Positions 1 to 6,950 of a stretch of DNA of 7,437 nucleotides are shown here, in pieces; within the stretch, counting starts at the first letter, position 1; each line of letters starts with the position of its first letter. The stretch is from contig QWPU01000156.1 of NCBI GenBank assembly GCA_003671065.1, positions 1-7,437 on the forward strand. Reading direction: 5' to 3'. The notes under the pieces were generated by a model. It was not told the DNA's origin, did not search any database, and saw only the letters and a list, made by a program, of their open reading frames with translations. The position numbers were made by a program, and so were the translations under genes. The stretch is from Planctomycetota bacterium (GTDB lineage Bacteria; Planctomycetota; Phycisphaerae; Phycisphaerales; SM1A02).

Positions 1-580
1 AGCGCCAAGCGAGACTCTTGCCCGTGGACTCGAGCACTGCTTGCGCCTGCGCGCACGCTTCACCAAGGACCTCGCGCGCCCATTCGCGTTCAAACTGCGC
101 AAAGGCACTTGCGTCGATCGGTGCAGCAAGCGCGTCGGCACCACGACTGAACATCGCGTCGATCGAAGCCCCAACGCGCTTGACCCGTCGCGTGCGTGCT
201 CGATGCTGCTCACGCATAAACAACAGAAGTCCGTTGGCAAGAAATCGGCGCAAGGGCATCGCGCTGGCGATCCACTGCGCGAGATACTCAGGCCGCGCGA
301 GACGGCTCACGAAGAAGCCATTCACCAGCGAGTCGGCATCGTCGAGCCATCGAAAACTCGATCCTTGCGCGTAGACGCGCAGTGACGCTGCGTAGCGCTC
401 CATCACATGCCTGCGCAGCGCACTCGCACCGTCATGACACACGGGCGCCTCGTCGATCCTTTCCTCAACCTTTCCCTCGATCCTCTCCTCAACCCTCTCC
501 ACTATCCACGTCCGCTCGGTCGTGGGGAAGTGGTCGAACTGGATGGTGGAGCGTGGTCGCATAAGAAGCCTCATCATCAT
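1..580 (-). CDS. ECF-like sigma-70 family protein, N-terminal part (3' end beyond window)
   Basis: Open frame of 193 codons on the minus strand, without a stop, running off the left edge; an in-frame TGA at 628-626 bounds it upstream. Visible landmarks: HFPTT at residues 17-21 near the N-terminus; DDADSLVNGFF at 80-90, in the place of the sigma region 2 DA-x-DL-x-Q-x-FF motif; PLRRFL at 109-114, like the 'GRFRSFL' stretch; a basic stretch REQHRARTRRVKR at 123-135; and FEREWAREVL at 163-172, like the family's conserved 'FDRRWA..LL' helix. These resemble a large group of ECF-type sigma-like proteins common in Planctomycetota; such proteins direct RNA polymerase to specific promoters. Region 4, the -35 binding domain, would lie beyond the edge. 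The start is uncertain: ATGs at 580, 577, 574 and 562 are all in frame and no ribosome site separates them. Residues 28-43 hold an imperfect tandem duplication. It is divergent from the efflux operon and could regulate it, but that is inference. The coding call is fairly firm; the family call is from recalled motifs, without alignment. Confidence 0.72.
   Translation of the reverse strand, partial: MMMRLLMRPRSTIQFDHFPTTERTWIVERVEERIEGKVEERIDEAPVCHDGASALRRHVMERYAASLRVYAQGSSFRWLDDADSLVNGFFVSRLARPEYLAQWIASAMPLRRFLANGLLLFMREQHRARTRRVKRVGASIDAMFSRGADALAAPIDASAFAQFEREWAREVLGEACAQAQAVLESTGKSLAWR
455..502. repeat. Imperfect 24-bp tandem duplication inside the sigma-like gene
   Basis: Two adjacent 24-bp units, 455-478 and 479-502, agree at 19 of 24 positions by eye; both begin GATCCT and share TCCTCAACC. 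Because 24 is a multiple of three the reading frame is kept. On the coding (minus) strand the two copies give two related eight-residue units, with VEERIE and VEERID repeated around residues 30-43. The segment lies between the HFPTT motif and the first helix of region 2, where it probably lengthens a charged helix or linker. Confidence 0.7.
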
Positions 581-674
581 GCGATATCCGCCCAAAGGCC
601 CGCACGATTTGCATGCGAGAACCCTTCATTGCGTGTGTGCGAGACACTCCTGACATCGGATTGCGCCCGAAACC
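581..674. promoter_or_regulatory. Divergent intergenic region between sigma-like gene and efflux operon
   Basis: This 94-bp gap separates two start codons facing away from each other, so it must contain or adjoin promoters for both directions. Rightward, CTGACA at 650-655 is one base from the -35 consensus and TATATT at 678-683 is a good -10-like hexamer, but they are 22 bp apart, too far for a standard pair. TATATT lies downstream of the ATG at 675, so if it is used, translation would begin at 693 or 702. Leftward, GATATC at 583-588 lies three to eight bases before the first ATG of the sigma-like gene. I see no convincing operator palindrome; GTGT/ACAC around 634-647 is too short to count. 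No RNA gene is visible. Confidence 0.45.
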
Positions 675-2357
675 ATGTATATTTCCTGCCCAATGCTTTC
701 GATGCACTTTGAACTTTCGTCGCGGCGCCTTCACGGCGCGGCGCTTGTGCCTCCCACACTTCTGGTCGCGCTTCTCGTCAGTACTTCGGGCTGCATGACG
801 GGGCCTGATGCGCAGCAATTGAAGACCGCTGATGCGGGCGACGCGATCCCTGCGACCTTCAAGCCACCTGAACTTTCCACCGCGGAAATTGCAGCTGATC
901 CCACCGCCGCAACCGCTGCGCGACTTGAAGAGCCGCTCAACCTCGATCAATGGTGGTCGCGCTTTCATGATGATGCGCTTGATGCGCTCATCGCGCGCGC
1001 TGATTCGTCAAACACCACACTCGCGCAAGCGTTGTCGAGCGTGCGAATTTCGCAGGCGAGCCTCGGTGTTACGGAGTCAGAACTGTGGCCTGACATCTAT
1101 GCGGGTGCGGGCTATCAGCGCGTGCAGCAGAACCTTTCGCAACTCAATATCCCAGGTATCTCGGCCGATCCGTACAACGAATATTCCTACGGCCTCTCAA
1201 TGCCTTCGTGGGAACTCGATATCTGGGGCCGCATCGAGCGCCTCGTCGAAAGTTCGACGGCGGATCTTCACGCAACCATTGATGACTTGCGCATGGCGAT
1301 CACTTCGATTCGCGCGCAAACCGCTACGGCCTACATTGAAGTTCGCACGCTGCAGGCGCGGATCGCGGCGCTCGATGGCAACATTACAAACCTCACGCAG
1401 ACGCTGAAGCTTGCCACGCAGAAATTTGACGCGGGCACTGTCACGCAACTTGATGTGAATCAAGCGCAGACCAATCTCGACATGGAGAGCGCGAAGATTC
1501 CTTCGCTGCGAAGTTCTATCGCTGATGCGATTGGTCAACTCGCGGAGCTCTGCGGCAGCAACACTGGCGAAATCACTGTGATTCTCGGCGCCGCGCGGCC
1601 AATTCCGATTGGTCCCGATGCAATTGCTGTCGGCATTCCTGCTTCGCTCCTGGAACGACGCGGTGATCTGCGCGCCGCCGCAGAACAGTATCACGCCGCC
1701 GTTGCGCAAATTGGTGCGACTGAAGCGCTGAACTATCCGACGCTTTCGCTCGCGGGCAACTTCTCGATCTCGTCAACCGACATCAGCGGCCTCGGCAATA
1801 TCTCCAATAAGTCCTACGGCTTTGGTCCATCGCTCTCGCTTCCGCTCTTTACAGGTTGGCAGATCTCGTCGCAGATCCTCATGGCGAAAGCGGGCGCGGA
1901 GTACGCCTTCAACAGTTGGCGAGGCACGCTCATTCGTGCGGTGAGTGAAGTCGATACATCGATTGCTGCGCTCGCGTTTGCGCGCGATACCGATGGGCGC
2001 TATCTCAAGGCTGTCGCGAGCGCGTCAGATACCTATCGCTTGGCGAAGTCGCAGTACGACGCGGGCACGACCACGCTCGAGAATCTCCTTTCGATCCAGA
2101 ACCAATTGCTCGATGCACAAGATTCGGAAGCGCAAGCGCGCGGCCTCGTCGCGTCGAGCATTGTGCAGCTCTATCGCGTGCTTGGCGGCGGTTGGGAAGA
2201 TCTCGTTCCCGCGGGCACGAATGATGAAAACTCCACGGCCAAAGCCGCAATTCAAGAAGCAGACAGCGCAGTCGAGAAATCGCCTGCGCGGTTGGCAGCA
2301 GAGAGTCCACTTGTGAAGACGGCTGCGAAAAGCACCGAGTCAGGCAGCAATAAATGA
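675..2357 (+). CDS. RND efflux system outer-membrane factor lipoprotein (NodT/OprM/CusC type)
   Basis: Forms the trimeric outer-membrane channel of the efflux pump, through which substrate leaves the cell. The protein has 560 residues. A lipoprotein signal ends in the hydrophobic stretch LLVALLVSTSG followed by Cys40, the probable lipidated residue. Two repeated OEP domains follow: DQWWSRFHDDALD at 91-103 (first-helix start), SMPSWELDIWGRI at 175-187 (the family's 'W.lDlwGr' signature), GTVTQLDVNQAQ at 254-265, IPASLLERRGDLRAA at 321-335, NYPTLSLAGNF at 353-363, then GTTTLENLLSIQNQLLDA at 464-481 mirroring the first half, and LYRVLGGGW at 499-507, where family members usually stop. Residues 508-560 are an extra hydrophilic Ala/Ser/Glu/Lys-rich tail that looks disordered. 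The start is uncertain: ATGs at 675, 693 and 702 would all leave a usable signal peptide, and none has a Shine-Dalgarno sequence. First gene of the operon; its TGA overlaps the next ATG, so the two are probably translationally coupled. Substrate is unknown. Confidence 0.93.
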   Translation: MYISCPMLSMHFELSSRRLHGAALVPPTLLVALLVSTSGCMTGPDAQQLKTADAGDAIPATFKPPELSTAEIAADPTAATAARLEEPLNLDQWWSRFHDDALDALIARADSSNTTLAQALSSVRISQASLGVTESELWPDIYAGAGYQRVQQNLSQLNIPGISADPYNEYSYGLSMPSWELDIWGRIERLVESSTADLHATIDDLRMAITSIRAQTATAYIEVRTLQARIAALDGNITNLTQTLKLATQKFDAGTVTQLDVNQAQTNLDMESAKIPSLRSSIADAIGQLAELCGSNTGEITVILGAARPIPIGPDAIAVGIPASLLERRGDLRAAAEQYHAAVAQIGATEALNYPTLSLAGNFSISSTDISGLGNISNKSYGFGPSLSLPLFTGWQISSQILMAKAGAEYAFNSWRGTLIRAVSEVDTSIAALAFARDTDGRYLKAVASASDTYRLAKSQYDAGTTTLENLLSIQNQLLDAQDSEAQARGLVASSIVQLYRVLGGGWEDLVPAGTNDENSTAKAAIQEADSAVEKSPARLAAESPLVKTAAKSTESGSNK

Positions 2358-3700
2358 TGATGACAACGCACATGACCAACGACACACGCCGCGCCTATGC
2401 GCGAATGACACTCACCGCGATCACGGTTTCGCTCGCAGTCTCTCTCGCAACGCTTAGTGCGTGTGAGAGGCCAAAGCCAGGATTGCCAGTGATAGTTCCG
2501 ACGGTGACCACTGCGTTGGTGGTCACTCGTGACATCCCGATGACGCGCAACTTTCCCGCGACGCTCACTTCACCAGAGATGGTCGATATCAATGCGCGCG
2601 TGACTGGTTGGCTTCTCAGTCAATCCACGCCCGATGGCGCGACCGTGAAGAAGGGACAGCTGCTCTACTCGATTGATCCATCGCAATACGCGATCACGCT
2701 CGACAGCGCCAACGCGCAGTTGGCTCAATCAAGTGCGCAGGTCGAAGTTGGTCAAGCTCAACTCGAATCGGCGCTCGCGCAACAGGTGTATGCGCAAGCG
2801 ACATTCGATCGCAACAAGCCGCTCGTCGCAACTGGCGCAGTGAGCAAGGAGACTTTCGATGGTTACACCGCGAATCTCGCTGAAGCGATTGCCAGTGTTG
2901 AACAAGCTCGCGCCAACATCCAGCTCTATCAAGCCAATGAACTTGCCGCGAAGGCGACGATCGCAACTGCGCAACTCAATCTCTCGTATTGCACTGTGAA
3001 AAGTCCACTTGATGGAATCATGGGCGCCTCAAAATTCTTCGAAGGCTCGCTCGTCGGCGACGGCGGCAAACAAACTCTCAACACTGTTGTGCAGATGGAT
3101 CCGATGTGGGCGAGCTTCAGCCCGAGCGCGAACTTCCTGCCTGGTTTCCTCGTGAATCAAGCAGCCGGCTCGCTCGGCGCGAAGGTCACACTCACTGGTG
3201 CGTCAGCCGCTCCCGTCGCGGGCGTGCCGCTGTCGCTGGGCAGGAACTCGCCGAGTGCTGAAGGCCGCCTCGTGATGGTGGACAACGAAGTCAGTGAAAC
3301 ATCTGACACGATTCTCATGCGCGTTGAGTTTCCCAACCCAACATCGGTCTTCCGTCCTGGTGCGTATGTCACCGTGACTGTGGAACTCGGCGTGGAGCGC
3401 GGTGCAACCGTGGTGCCTGTGAGCGCTGTGTTTGCGCGGCAAACTGAGATGTTCGTGTGGAAGGTGAATGCTGATGACACTGTTGAAAGTGTCGTGGTCA
3501 ATGTCATTTCTGCACACGAAAAAGATCTCGTGATTAGCAGTGGCATCACGCCTGGCACGCGCATCGTGACTGAAGGCGTCGCCAAACTTCGTGCTGGAAT
3601 GAAAGTGAACGATGTGACTGCAACGGCTACTTCAACCCCGGCTGCTTCAACCCCGGCTGCCTCAACCCCGGCAACTTCAACAACCAACGGAAAGAACTGA
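2354..3700 (+). CDS. RND efflux periplasmic adaptor lipoprotein (membrane fusion protein, MexA/AcrA type)
   Basis: Bridges the inner-membrane pump and the outer-membrane channel in the periplasm. The protein has 448 residues. A lipoprotein signal with lipobox LSAC places the lipidated residue at Cys37. The first half of the lipoyl/barrel-sandwich domain is INARVTGWL at 79-87 with DGATVKKGQLLYSIDP at 94-109. The alpha-hairpin (Gln/Ala-rich, coiled-coil-like) covers about 111-205, and the lipoyl domain closes with LNLSYCTVKSPLDGIMG at 208-224. A beta-barrel domain follows, including RPGAYVTV at 334-341, and the membrane-proximal end shows GTRIVTEGVAKLRAGMKV at 401-418. Residues 427-443 are a short Ser-Thr-Pro-Ala repeat tail encoded by a 15-bp tandem repeat. 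The start overlaps the previous stop (ATGA), giving a 4-bp overlap; ATGs at 2354, 2357 and 2360 follow directly on one another and any could be used. The pump gene begins 7 bp after the stop, so the three genes are almost surely one transcript. Confidence 0.94.
   Translation: MMMTTHMTNDTRRAYARMTLTAITVSLAVSLATLSACERPKPGLPVIVPTVTTALVVTRDIPMTRNFPATLTSPEMVDINARVTGWLLSQSTPDGATVKKGQLLYSIDPSQYAITLDSANAQLAQSSAQVEVGQAQLESALAQQVYAQATFDRNKPLVATGAVSKETFDGYTANLAEAIASVEQARANIQLYQANELAAKATIATAQLNLSYCTVKSPLDGIMGASKFFEGSLVGDGGKQTLNTVVQMDPMWASFSPSANFLPGFLVNQAAGSLGAKVTLTGASAAPVAGVPLSLGRNSPSAEGRLVMVDNEVSETSDTILMRVEFPNPTSVFRPGAYVTVTVELGVERGATVVPVSAVFARQTEMFVWKVNADDTVESVVVNVISAHEKDLVISSGITPGTRIVTEGVAKLRAGMKVNDVTATATSTPAASTPAASTPATSTTNGKN
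3632..3676 (+). repeat. 15-bp tandem repeat, three copies, at the 3' end of the adaptor gene
   Basis: Three head-to-tail copies of TCAACCCCGGCTGCT (3632-3646, 3647-3661, 3662-3676); the second differs at its last base and the third at a few positions near its end. A degenerate fourth start (TCAACAACC) follows from 3677. Each copy encodes Ser-Thr-Pro-Ala with one further Ala or Thr, making a flexible Pro/Ala/Ser/Thr tail. The unit is a multiple of three, so copy-number change by replication slippage would keep the frame. Confidence 0.9.
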
Positions 3701-3707
3701 CCACACG

Positions 3708-6700
3708 ATGTTCTTCCGCTTCTTCATTGATCGCCCCATCTTCGCCACCGTCATCGCGCTTGTGATGACGCTCTCAGGCATCGTCTGCGCGGTAATTCTT
3801 CCGATCGCGCAATATCCAAACATCGTGCCGCCCACGGTGCAAGTGAGCTCGACCTACAACGGCGCTGACGCAGGCACCGTCGCGCAAGTGGTCACGCTTC
3901 CGCTTGAACAGCAAATCAACGGCGTTGAAGGCATGCTCTACATGTCATCGACATCGACGAGCGCTGGCGTGTCAACCATCACTGTCACCTTCGAAGTCGG
4001 CTACGACCTCGACATCGCCGCAGTCGATGTGCTCACGCGCGTGAACCAGGCGATGCCGCAGCTTCCTGAAGCGGTGCAGCGCGTCGGAGTCAACATCGCC
4101 AAGCAGTCAACGAACATGACGGCGGTGGTGAGCCTCTACTCGCCGAAGGGAACCTACGACAGTTCGTTCCTCTCGAACTACGCGAATATCACGGTAGAAC
4201 CAGTGCTTTCTCGCGTGGACGGTGTCGGCAACACGACCGTCTTCGGACTCATGCAATACGCGATGCGCGTGTGGCTTGATCCCAACAAACTCTCGCAGCT
4301 GGGCCTTTCGACTAATGATGTGCTCACCGCGGTGAAGTCACAGAACAACCAAGCGTCACTCGGTTCCGTTGGCGGCGAGCCTTCAATTGGCCAGCCCGCG
4401 GCCACGCTCTCGATTCAGACCAAGGGTCGTCTGACGAAGACCGAAGACTTCGCGGACATCATCATTCGCAGCGAAGCTAACGGCGCAATCGTGCGCCTGA
4501 AAGACATCGGCTCAGTCGAACTCGGCAGCTATCAGTACTCGAGTTCCTCATCGCTCAACGGCGGCTCAACCGCGACTGTCGCGATCTATCAGTTGCCATC
4601 AGCCAACGCATTTGATGTCATTGCGCAGACGACCTCAGAGATGGATCGACTGGCCTCGCAGTTCCCGCCAGATGTCGAATACAAGATCGCCTACGACACC
4701 ACGAAGTTCGTGAAGGCCTCGCTCGATGACCTCATCAAGACGCTCCTCGAAGCGGGCATTCTGGTGCTCATCACCATCTACATCTTCTTGCAGTCGTTCC
4801 GCGCGACGCTGATTCCGATGATCGCGATTCCAGTGTCAATCGTTGGCACCTTCGCGATGATGCAGATCTTCGGATTCTCCATCAACACGCTCACGCTGCT
4901 CGGCTTGGTGCTTGCGATCGGCCTCGTGGTCGATGACTCGATCATCGTCGTTGAGAATGTCTATCGACAACTTGAAGGCGGCATCAAGGATCCGAAACTC
5001 GCAGCAGAAATGGCGATGAAGCAAGTTGGTGGACCGATTGTGGCCACCAGCGCCGTGCTGCTCGCCGTCTTCATTCCTGCCGCATTGATGCCAGGCATCA
5101 CAGGTCAGCTCTACAACCAATTCGCGCTCACGATTGCATTCTCGATTGCGTTCAGCGCCATCAACTCGCTTACGCTTTCACCTGCGTTGTGCGGCGTGTT
5201 CTTGCGCAAGCAAGAGCCGTCGAAGTTCCCTCCGTTCGTGTGGTTCAACGAGAGCTTTGAATGGGTGTCTTCGCACTATGCGCTGTTTGTGCGCTGGCTA
5301 TGCAAGCATTGGTACGGCATGGTGGCCGTGTTTCTTCTTGGTTGCGTAGGCGTGGTGCACTACCTGCGCACTACTCCAACGGCGTTCATTCCCAATGAAG
5401 ATCAAGGCTACTACTTCGTCGTCTTCCAACTTCCACCAGCCGCAAATCTCTTGCGCACGCAAGCGATCTCGAATCAGTTGCAAGAGATTGTCCGTAAGGA
5501 CAAGGCTGTCACTGATGTCATTCAGATCAACGGCTTGAACTTCCTGACGAGCTCGCTGCAGACCAACACTGGTTTGTTGATTTGCACCTTGAAGAACTGG
5601 GACGATCGTGATGTGCTCACAGAGAATCTGCGCGCGATCATCATGCGTGCTGCGCCCGAGTTGATGTCGGTTCCTGATGCGATCGTCATGCCGCTTCCGC
5701 CTCCGCCAATTCCAGGGCTTGGCAATGTCGGTGGTTGGCAGTTGCAAATCGAAGCGCTCTCGGGACAGAGTTTCGATGAACTCTCACAGGTGTCGGCAGC
5801 ATTCCTCGACGAGACCGCAAAGCATCCTGAACTCACGGGCCTTCATAGTCCATTCTCTGACGCTGTTCCGATGATCAATCTCAAAATTGATCGCACGCGT
5901 GTGTACGCGCTCGGCCTCAAACTCGACGATGTGTTCTCCACGCTCGGTCAGACATTCGGTCAGACCTTCATCAACAACTACAACGACTTCGGTCTGGTGT
6001 ACAACGTGATGGTGCAAGCGGGCCCCGAATCGCGCATGCGTGTGAACGAGATTTTGGGACTGCGCGTGCGCAACTCGAAGGGCGAGCAAGTGCCGTTCGC
6101 GTCGTTTGCAATGCCATCGATCATCACTGGCACCGACAATGCCACGCACTACAACCTCTACAACACGGTGCAAGTGAATGGTCAAACTGGCGCGGGCTAC
6201 GGCTCGGGCGATTCCATTCGAGCGATCGACGAAGCGGCGAAAGCCTCGTTGCCTGAAGGCTTCAGCTACGAATGGACAGGCACGACCTTCCAGGAAATTA
6301 AAGCCGGAAGTCTTGCGCCGTTGGTGTTTGGCATGGCGCTCGTTGCGATCTTCTTGTTGCTCGCGGCGCTTTACGAAAGTTGGCTGTTGCCGTTCAATGT
6401 GTTGCTTGCAGTGAGTTTCGCAGTGCTCGGCGCGTTGATCGCGTTGCACATCGCGGGGCGTGCACTCGATGTGTACGCGCAAATCGGACTCGTGATGTTG
6501 GTTGGGTTGGCCGCGAAGAATGCGATTCTGATCGTTGAGTTTGCGAAGGAACGCGCCGACACAGGCGAGTCGGTGATTGATGCGGCGAGTGAAGCATCGC
6601 GTCTTCGCTTGCGACCAATCATGATGACGAGCTTCTCGTTCATCCTCGGCATTCTTCCGCTGGTAGTCGCAACAGGTGCAGGCGCACAAGCCCGACACTC

Positions 6701-6854
6701 CATCGGCATCACGGTGTTAGGCGGCATGCTCGGCTCAACGATCATGGATCAGTTGGTTGTGCCGAGTTTCTTCTACATGTTCTATACGCTGCGCCGCAAG
6801 GTTGGCGTTGGAGTTCCTGAAGCGCCTCCGGGCACGCTGCCTGTGCATCATTAA
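3708..6854 (+). CDS. RND multidrug efflux pump, inner-membrane subunit (HAE1 family, AcrB/MexB/MexF-like)
   Basis: Proton-driven antiporter of the inner membrane that captures substrates from periplasm or membrane and passes them to the outer-membrane channel. It has 1048 residues, matching the usual ~1050 for the HAE1 family. It opens with FFIDRPIFATVIALVMTLSG (TM1, residues 5-24) and has two halves, each with a large periplasmic loop (about 30-340 and 560-870) followed by a block of membrane segments. All proton-relay residues are present: Asp409 and Asp410 in TM4 (GLVVDDSIIVVENV), Lys937 in TM10 (GLAAKNAILIVEF), and Arg969 with Thr974 in TM11 (RPIMMTSFSFILG). Other signatures are PTAFIPNEDQGYYF at 557-570 and PPPPIPGLGNVGGWQLQ at 664-680, a proline-rich stretch that I recall from MexF-like members. 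The hydrophobic profile and the acidic pair in TM4 fit drug-type rather than CusA-type metal pumps, though the substrate stays unknown. It starts 7 bp after the adaptor gene with no good Shine-Dalgarno at normal distance (GGAAAG lies 13 bases off), so translation may depend on coupling. A terminator follows. Confidence 0.96.
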   Translation: MFFRFFIDRPIFATVIALVMTLSGIVCAVILPIAQYPNIVPPTVQVSSTYNGADAGTVAQVVTLPLEQQINGVEGMLYMSSTSTSAGVSTITVTFEVGYDLDIAAVDVLTRVNQAMPQLPEAVQRVGVNIAKQSTNMTAVVSLYSPKGTYDSSFLSNYANITVEPVLSRVDGVGNTTVFGLMQYAMRVWLDPNKLSQLGLSTNDVLTAVKSQNNQASLGSVGGEPSIGQPAATLSIQTKGRLTKTEDFADIIIRSEANGAIVRLKDIGSVELGSYQYSSSSSLNGGSTATVAIYQLPSANAFDVIAQTTSEMDRLASQFPPDVEYKIAYDTTKFVKASLDDLIKTLLEAGILVLITIYIFLQSFRATLIPMIAIPVSIVGTFAMMQIFGFSINTLTLLGLVLAIGLVVDDSIIVVENVYRQLEGGIKDPKLAAEMAMKQVGGPIVATSAVLLAVFIPAALMPGITGQLYNQFALTIAFSIAFSAINSLTLSPALCGVFLRKQEPSKFPPFVWFNESFEWVSSHYALFVRWLCKHWYGMVAVFLLGCVGVVHYLRTTPTAFIPNEDQGYYFVVFQLPPAANLLRTQAISNQLQEIVRKDKAVTDVIQINGLNFLTSSLQTNTGLLICTLKNWDDRDVLTENLRAIIMRAAPELMSVPDAIVMPLPPPPIPGLGNVGGWQLQIEALSGQSFDELSQVSAAFLDETAKHPELTGLHSPFSDAVPMINLKIDRTRVYALGLKLDDVFSTLGQTFGQTFINNYNDFGLVYNVMVQAGPESRMRVNEILGLRVRNSKGEQVPFASFAMPSIITGTDNATHYNLYNTVQVNGQTGAGYGSGDSIRAIDEAAKASLPEGFSYEWTGTTFQEIKAGSLAPLVFGMALVAIFLLLAALYESWLLPFNVLLAVSFAVLGALIALHIAGRALDVYAQIGLVMLVGLAAKNAILIVEFAKERADTGESVIDAASEASRLRLRPIMMTSFSFILGILPLVVATGAGAQARHSIGITVLGGMLGSTIMDQLVVPSFFYMFYTLRRKVGVGVPEAPPGTLPVHH

Positions 6855-6884
6855 GTAAGGCGAACAGTTTCATCATCTACTTCT

Positions 6885-6920
6885 ACGACGGCCGCGCTCA
6901 CACGCGGCCGTCGTGTTTTT
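6885..6920 (+). terminator. Rho-independent terminator of the efflux operon
   Basis: A perfect 12-bp GC-rich inverted repeat, ACGACGGCCGCG (6885-6896) and CGCGGCCGTCGT (6903-6914), encloses a six-base loop and is followed by GTTTTT at 6915-6920. It begins 30 bases after the pump stop codon and points rightward. It should end the three-gene transcript and insulate the aminopeptidase gene, whose start lies 30 bases past the T-run. Confidence 0.93.
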
Positions 6921-6936
6921 GCCCTGTGTACGCGGC

Positions 6937-6942
6937 TACACT
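6937..6942 (+). promoter_or_regulatory. Possible -10 element for the aminopeptidase gene
   Basis: TACACT matches four of six bases of the TATAAT consensus, including the strongly conserved first TA and last T. It ends eight bases before the ATG at 6951. Initiation at normal distance from this hexamer would fall at about 6949-6951, making a leaderless or almost leaderless message, which would explain the lack of a ribosome binding site. No good -35 hexamer sits 16-18 bp upstream; that place is occupied by the T-run of the terminator. It fits but is unproven. Confidence 0.45.
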
Positions 6943-6950
6943 TCGACCCC

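Noticed and set aside
18..385. Two plus-strand open frames opposite the sigma-like gene
   Set aside because: Both translations are low-complexity and Arg/Ser/Ala-rich, as expected from the opposite strand of a GC-rich gene; the minus frame has recognisable motifs instead.
634..647. GTGT/ACAC inverted repeat as an operator site
   Set aside because: Four-base arms are too short to stand out from chance.
489..968. Minus-strand open frame of 159 codons across the divergent region
   Set aside because: It runs through the intergenic region and is antisense to the well-supported channel gene, its translation is Arg/His-rich with no family likeness, and it conflicts in frame with the sigma-like gene.
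5784..6698. Long minus-strand open frame (304 codons) antisense to the pump gene
   Set aside because: Composition is rich in Arg, His, Cys and Gln, typical of the antisense of a biased coding sequence, and the plus strand there encodes conserved pump motifs including Lys937 and Arg969.
6919..6924. TTGCCC as a -35 element for the aminopeptidase promoter
   Set aside because: It is only 12 bp from the TACACT hexamer, too close for a standard sigma-70 promoter.
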